A stretch of DNA of 22,562 bases from a virus: positions 1 to 22,562 of IMG/VR virus record IMGVR_UViG_3300027901_000227; one strand, given 5' to 3'. The translations under genes and the position numbers were made by a program. The notes below the pieces were generated by a model that saw only the letters and a program-made list of their open reading frames with translations, was not told the origin of the DNA and did not search any database. This document shows, one piece after another, positions 19,293 to 22,562 of the stretch (positions are counted from its first letter, which is position 1; every line of letters begins with the position of its first letter).

Positions 19293-21344
19293 TTAATTTA
19301 CTTTTTTACCAGTTCTAAGCTCAATTTCTGCCTCTGCAATTCTACGCTTAGTCTTCTCATCTGTTTCTATTTGCATCTTAGCCATATCTGCTTCTAAGTC
19401 TATTCTCTTCTTAACAACATGTGCTTCAATATCACCTTGTTGAATTTGTTGTTGCTGCTTCTGTATGAATTCTCTCATCTTCTGGTTTTCTTCTGCAACC
19501 TGTTGCATTTGTTGTTGCTGTTGTTGCATTTGTCCAATAAGTTGGTTAACAACCTGTTTCTGTTCTTGTTCTGCTTTAAGAATAGCTTGAACACTTTCCT
19601 CTGGGATAAATACATCTTCTGCATCGTCTAGAATACCATATGATCCTAAAAGCTTATTAGTTAACTCTTTGTAATCTAACCGTCTTGCAAGATTTGGTAT
19701 TTGTTGTGATAATCCTAATAGTCTTTCGTAACCTTCTCTATTAGCTCTCTCCTGAGATAATTTCATGTTTCCAAGGATTTTAACTTTAGTGAAAGGAATT
19801 AACATTGGTAATACTTTTAATTGCTCTACGTCTATCATCTTGATTTCTTCTTCATCTAAAATTTGCAAGATATCCATTGGGTCTTTAAACTGCATGTTAC
19901 GTTCGAATAACATTTCAATAAATGGCTTAATTTCAGACTCTACTTTGTTAATTATTATATTATCCAAAGGAAATTCGTTTTGCGCTATTAATGCATTAGT
20001 CTGTCTTGCAGTGTCAGGTAACAATCTCCTGTCACTCTGTCCTTGCTGAATAGGTGATACAGACCAGATTTCATCAATATCTCGTTGTATCATAGCAGCG
20101 TCATTAAGACCAAGATTTGGATTAGCAGGATTAATGATTGCACTTATTGGATTAGGTCCTACTCCTTTAATAACACCATTTGGTCTCCATACACCATCCC
20201 AGTCAATAGTTGAACTAACGTTGATATACAACATAGGGAAGATTGAGAAGTTTTTACTATCTGTTATCATACTCCTTGTGGCATTGAGTTCTCTTACAAG
20301 TGGCAATGACTTAATTGCATTACTTTCTCCATAAAGGAAATTAGGTCTTACTTTATATCTTCCAACAATAAATGGTCTAATGTAACGATTGTGTTTAAAA
20401 GGTGTTGATTGAGCCCGTATTAAAATACAGCCATTAGCTATTGTTACTAATACTTCCTCTGGTATACCGTCTCCATTAAGGTCATACATACCATAACACT
20501 CATCTATCCTAACAATTCCACTGTTGAACGTTTTTTGCATCTCTGCGTTGATTTTACCAACACCTACTTCAGAAATTCCTAAGATATTTAGATACTGTCT
20601 ATATTCCTCTGTTATATTATCTGGACTAAGAAGGTCTAGATTAAAATAATTACCAACTACAGTTTCCTCTACTCGAATACTGGTAGAGCCATCAGGATTG
20701 GTTACTTCTACCTGATTCTCAATTAAACGCATTTCATTAACTCTTAATGTTTCCATTGATACTTCTGTAGAATATATACATGCTGCTGAGTCCCTTATGT
20801 CACTTTTTGTTATGTCACTGTAAAAAGTCTTTAATGGGACAGTTCTCCAATAAGTATTATCCTTAATGGTTGCTACAAAGCCATCTCCAAGGTCTCTCTG
20901 CTCGTATTCTTGTGTTATCTTAGCAACAGCTGTTCCTTGTATCGCTTGTAAAAGATTGAATTGATGGTATTCACCTCTAAATCCAATTTCGCTAAGTTGA
21001 TGATTAAAGATGTATTTATTTTGTAACTTAATAATGTCAATATCCACTGGTGACATTTTTAATCCTTCAATACGTCCAAGCCTTGTAACGTTAAAGATCA
21101 TACTTTCTAATCTTGATACAACTGCAGTTACCTTCTTGTCGATTTCTGGGATTCTAATATTAGCATATCCTTCATAGCTTTTTGCCATATCATCACTATT
21201 AAAATAAGCTCTCAAAGCCTCATCCCATTCTCCTTCTAATGGGTTTCTTTGTCTTCCATATATACCTTTTAATGTATTAAAATATCTTACAATTTCTGCC
21301 TCATCAGTGTATCTGTCTGTTCTTTCGTTTAAGTTATCTGGCAT
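19293..21344 (-). CDS. Portal protein
   Basis: The 683-residue protein follows the terminase gene, the usual place for the dodecameric portal through which DNA is packaged and ejected. It has the features of P22-like podovirus portals: a helical N-terminal part (NTLKGIYGRQRNPLEGEWDE, IRIPEIDKKVTAVVSRLESM), a mixed central wing/clip region (VGRYKVRPNFLYGESNAIKS, then LPLVRELNATRSMITDSKNF), and a long C-terminal helical part. Residues about 590-640 are Gln-rich coiled coil with runs of five or more Gln, encoded by CAA/CAG repeats, and may form a barrel reaching into the capsid. Its length fits this class. SD GGAGG is well placed and a putative promoter motif lies at 21357-21374. Assignment is by architecture and order. 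Confidence 0.85.
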   Translation of the reverse strand: MPDNLNERTDRYTDEAEIVRYFNTLKGIYGRQRNPLEGEWDEALRAYFNSDDMAKSYEGYANIRIPEIDKKVTAVVSRLESMIFNVTRLGRIEGLKMSPVDIDIIKLQNKYIFNHQLSEIGFRGEYHQFNLLQAIQGTAVAKITQEYEQRDLGDGFVATIKDNTYWRTVPLKTFYSDITKSDIRDSAACIYSTEVSMETLRVNEMRLIENQVEVTNPDGSTSIRVEETVVGNYFNLDLLSPDNITEEYRQYLNILGISEVGVGKINAEMQKTFNSGIVRIDECYGMYDLNGDGIPEEVLVTIANGCILIRAQSTPFKHNRYIRPFIVGRYKVRPNFLYGESNAIKSLPLVRELNATRSMITDSKNFSIFPMLYINVSSTIDWDGVWRPNGVIKGVGPNPISAIINPANPNLGLNDAAMIQRDIDEIWSVSPIQQGQSDRRLLPDTARQTNALIAQNEFPLDNIIINKVESEIKPFIEMLFERNMQFKDPMDILQILDEEEIKMIDVEQLKVLPMLIPFTKVKILGNMKLSQERANREGYERLLGLSQQIPNLARRLDYKELTNKLLGSYGILDDAEDVFIPEESVQAILKAEQEQKQVVNQLIGQMQQQQQQMQQVAEENQKMREFIQKQQQQIQQGDIEAHVVKKRIDLEADMAKMQIETDEKTKRRIAEAEIELRTGKKVN

Positions 21345-21356
21345 TCTTTACCTCCT

Positions 21357-21374
21357 TATCTAATAGTAATAGGT
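21357..21374 (-). promoter_or_regulatory. Putative late promoter motif, copy E (before portal gene)
   Basis: The coding-strand sequence is ACCTATTACTATTAGATA. It overlaps the terminase stop codon by one base and is followed closely by the portal SD. It shares AACCTATTA and the TATTAGA half with copies A and C. Confidence 0.5.
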
Positions 21375-22562
21375 TAAGACCTTCCGATATATGGAGTTTT
21401 TATATCAATATCAGCGCAAGAACCTTGGCTAAGTCTAATGCAACAGTATTTAATTATATCCATAAAGTGGTCATTTTTCTTTTTAACAGTATTTAGTTCT
21501 TCATTTCTTTCTGATACTTTAGAACTTATATGTGAAGCCCATTCATATCTTCTAAACTCATTTATAACTCCAGAACAACCATGAAATACGTATAGTCTTG
21601 GTTTTACACTAACTTTATCTGTATCATAGTGGCGCAGGCGTTCTTTAACTGCGCCAATACCAACAGCGTTGTCTTTCATACATAGCATGGTTGTAATTCC
21701 TGCTTTAGCAAATTCTGTCCTTATAGTTACATGTTCATCAATATCTTCGCCATACCCTCTCATTGGAATTGGCACTTGAGAGCTGGTATCTATCTCACAC
21801 CAAGACGGTGATATCTTCTGCCTCTTGTGTTTTATCAATTTGGAAAATTCACTAATTAACATTGACTCATGAGGAGCTATGATCTCCTCTACTACGTAGA
21901 GGATATCATTTTTTGTATCGTAGAGGAAGCGTAACCATCTATGTGGAGTCTTTAAGTGAGGATCAATGCCTTCATATATCTTATATCTCTTTGGATCATC
22001 CCTCCATAGCTTAATATAATTGAATGGATCAACTATATGTATTTCATCAAATTCTTTATATACAAGACCAGATATTAACTTAGGTCGACCATATACCCTT
22101 GAATCAATCTCATCTGGATCACAAGTCTTAAGGTAATTATCTTTTGCTTGCTTACTGACATAAGGATTTTCCAACATGGTCATCATGTATAATTTAATAT
22201 CTTCATTTCCTTCGTCGTATAAGAAGTTCACAAGACGTGTAAAACCCATTAAAGACGTAAAAGTAAAAAGTATTACACCATTTCTATCCATAACACGCGC
22301 CAAACATTCTTGAAATATATCCCATGCACATTCTTCATCTAACCATACTAAATCTAATGTTGCACCTTGGAATGATTTCCTTTCCTGAGAATATGTCTTA
22401 AACCATATTTTACTTCCTGTATTACTAATAATAAGGTTGTTTTTCCAGCCTCTCGATGGATTAAAATCACCTTCATCAATTGAGTTAACTGGTATCCATT
22501 CATTCAAAATTGTCTGTTGTACCTTAATACTCATATCTGATTCAGTTGCACAATAAATGCTT
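21374..22562 (-). CDS. Terminase large subunit, C-terminal part (5' end outside window)
   Basis: The frame stays open beyond the first ATG (22534) to the window edge, reading SIYCATESD upstream, so the gene is cut by the edge and its Walker A motif is missing. Visible ATPase motifs are Walker B with catalytic Glu (LDLVWLDEEC) and the coupling motif (ILFTFTSLMG). The RNase H-like nuclease has its acidic residues in IYEGIDPHLK, WCEIDTSS and KKNDHFMDIIKYC. The protein pumps DNA into the procapsid through the portal encoded by the next gene and cuts the concatemer. The stop lies 30 bp before the portal start. Which packaging type it uses cannot be judged from this part. Confidence 0.92.
   Translation of the reverse strand, partial: SIYCATESDMSIKVQQTILNEWIPVNSIDEGDFNPSRGWKNNLIISNTGSKIWFKTYSQERKSFQGATLDLVWLDEECAWDIFQECLARVMDRNGVILFTFTSLMGFTRLVNFLYDEGNEDIKLYMMTMLENPYVSKQAKDNYLKTCDPDEIDSRVYGRPKLISGLVYKEFDEIHIVDPFNYIKLWRDDPKRYKIYEGIDPHLKTPHRWLRFLYDTKNDILYVVEEIIAPHESMLISEFSKLIKHKRQKISPSWCEIDTSSQVPIPMRGYGEDIDEHVTIRTEFAKAGITTMLCMKDNAVGIGAVKERLRHYDTDKVSVKPRLYVFHGCSGVINEFRRYEWASHISSKVSERNEELNTVKKKNDHFMDIIKYCCIRLSQGSCADIDIKTPYIGRS

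Noticed and set aside
19503-19530. Triplet-like CAA/CAG repeat in the portal gene as a mobile or unstable element
   Set aside because: It simply encodes the Gln-rich coiled coil of the portal C-terminus; such runs are common in portal proteins.
1-22562. tRNA genes, CRISPR arrays, insertion sequences, integrase or attachment sites
   Set aside because: Reading both strands, I found no cloverleaf-like sequence, no regularly spaced repeat with unique spacers, no transposase or integrase motif and no clear attachment-site duplication.

Overview
This 22.6 kb window reads as the late (structural) half of an AT-rich tailed-phage genome or prophage. Every credible gene lies on the minus strand, so transcription runs from the right end to the left. 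Head genes, a portal with a glutamine-rich tail, an N4-gp56-like capsid protein, a tail adaptor, a tail-nozzle/DNA-stabilisation-like protein and several glycine-rich ejection-type proteins are present. No tape measure, sheath or tail-tube gene is seen, so a short-tailed (podovirus-like) virion is inferred. Nearly every start has a strong AGGAGG-type Shine-Dalgarno site, so the host uses classical SD initiation. The host cannot be named from the sequence.

Layout in transcription order (right to left): (1) Head module, 22562-16306: large terminase (5' end outside the window), portal, a 107-residue helical protein, a 167-residue protein with a possible helix-turn-helix, scaffold-like protein and major capsid protein, closed by a strong terminator at 16203-16241. 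(2) A self-contained moron, 16199-15853: sigma70-like promoter, one 67-residue gene and its own terminator. (3) A cargo operon of about 6.7 kb, 15833-9058: a SpoVG-like regulator, a two-domain GT2/GT-B glycosyltransferase, a GT2 glycosyltransferase, a 37-residue zinc-ribbon peptide, a short UDP-sugar dehydrogenase-like enzyme, a 56-residue Cys-rich peptide, a T7-lysozyme-like amidase, a TylF-like methyltransferase, a second methyltransferase and a GT-B glycosyltransferase, ending in a terminator. Its genes overlap or abut, mostly by TAATG junctions, so it looks like one polycistron for making or modifying a glycan. (4) Tail and ejection module, 9049-764: adaptor, nozzle-like protein, a protein with an 11-residue coiled-coil repeat array, and four further ejection-type proteins, three of them with clear glycine-zipper segments. 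(5) The N-terminal part of a repeat-containing tail fibre, 661-1.

A conserved intergenic motif, consensus ACCTATTATAATTAGAAA on the coding strand, occurs five times: before the portal, the 107-residue gene, the SpoVG cargo operon, the adaptor and the fibre. Two copies are identical over 18 bp although 15 kb apart, and two lie just downstream of terminators, so it is most likely the phage's late promoter. The most interesting points are the insulated glycan operon led by a SpoVG homologue, this promoter family, the moron, a hairpin that could sequester the capsid gene's Shine-Dalgarno site, and the hendecad coiled-coil array. Several starts are set inside the longest open frame because the Shine-Dalgarno site points to an internal ATG. 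There is no stretch over 300 bases without a gene.
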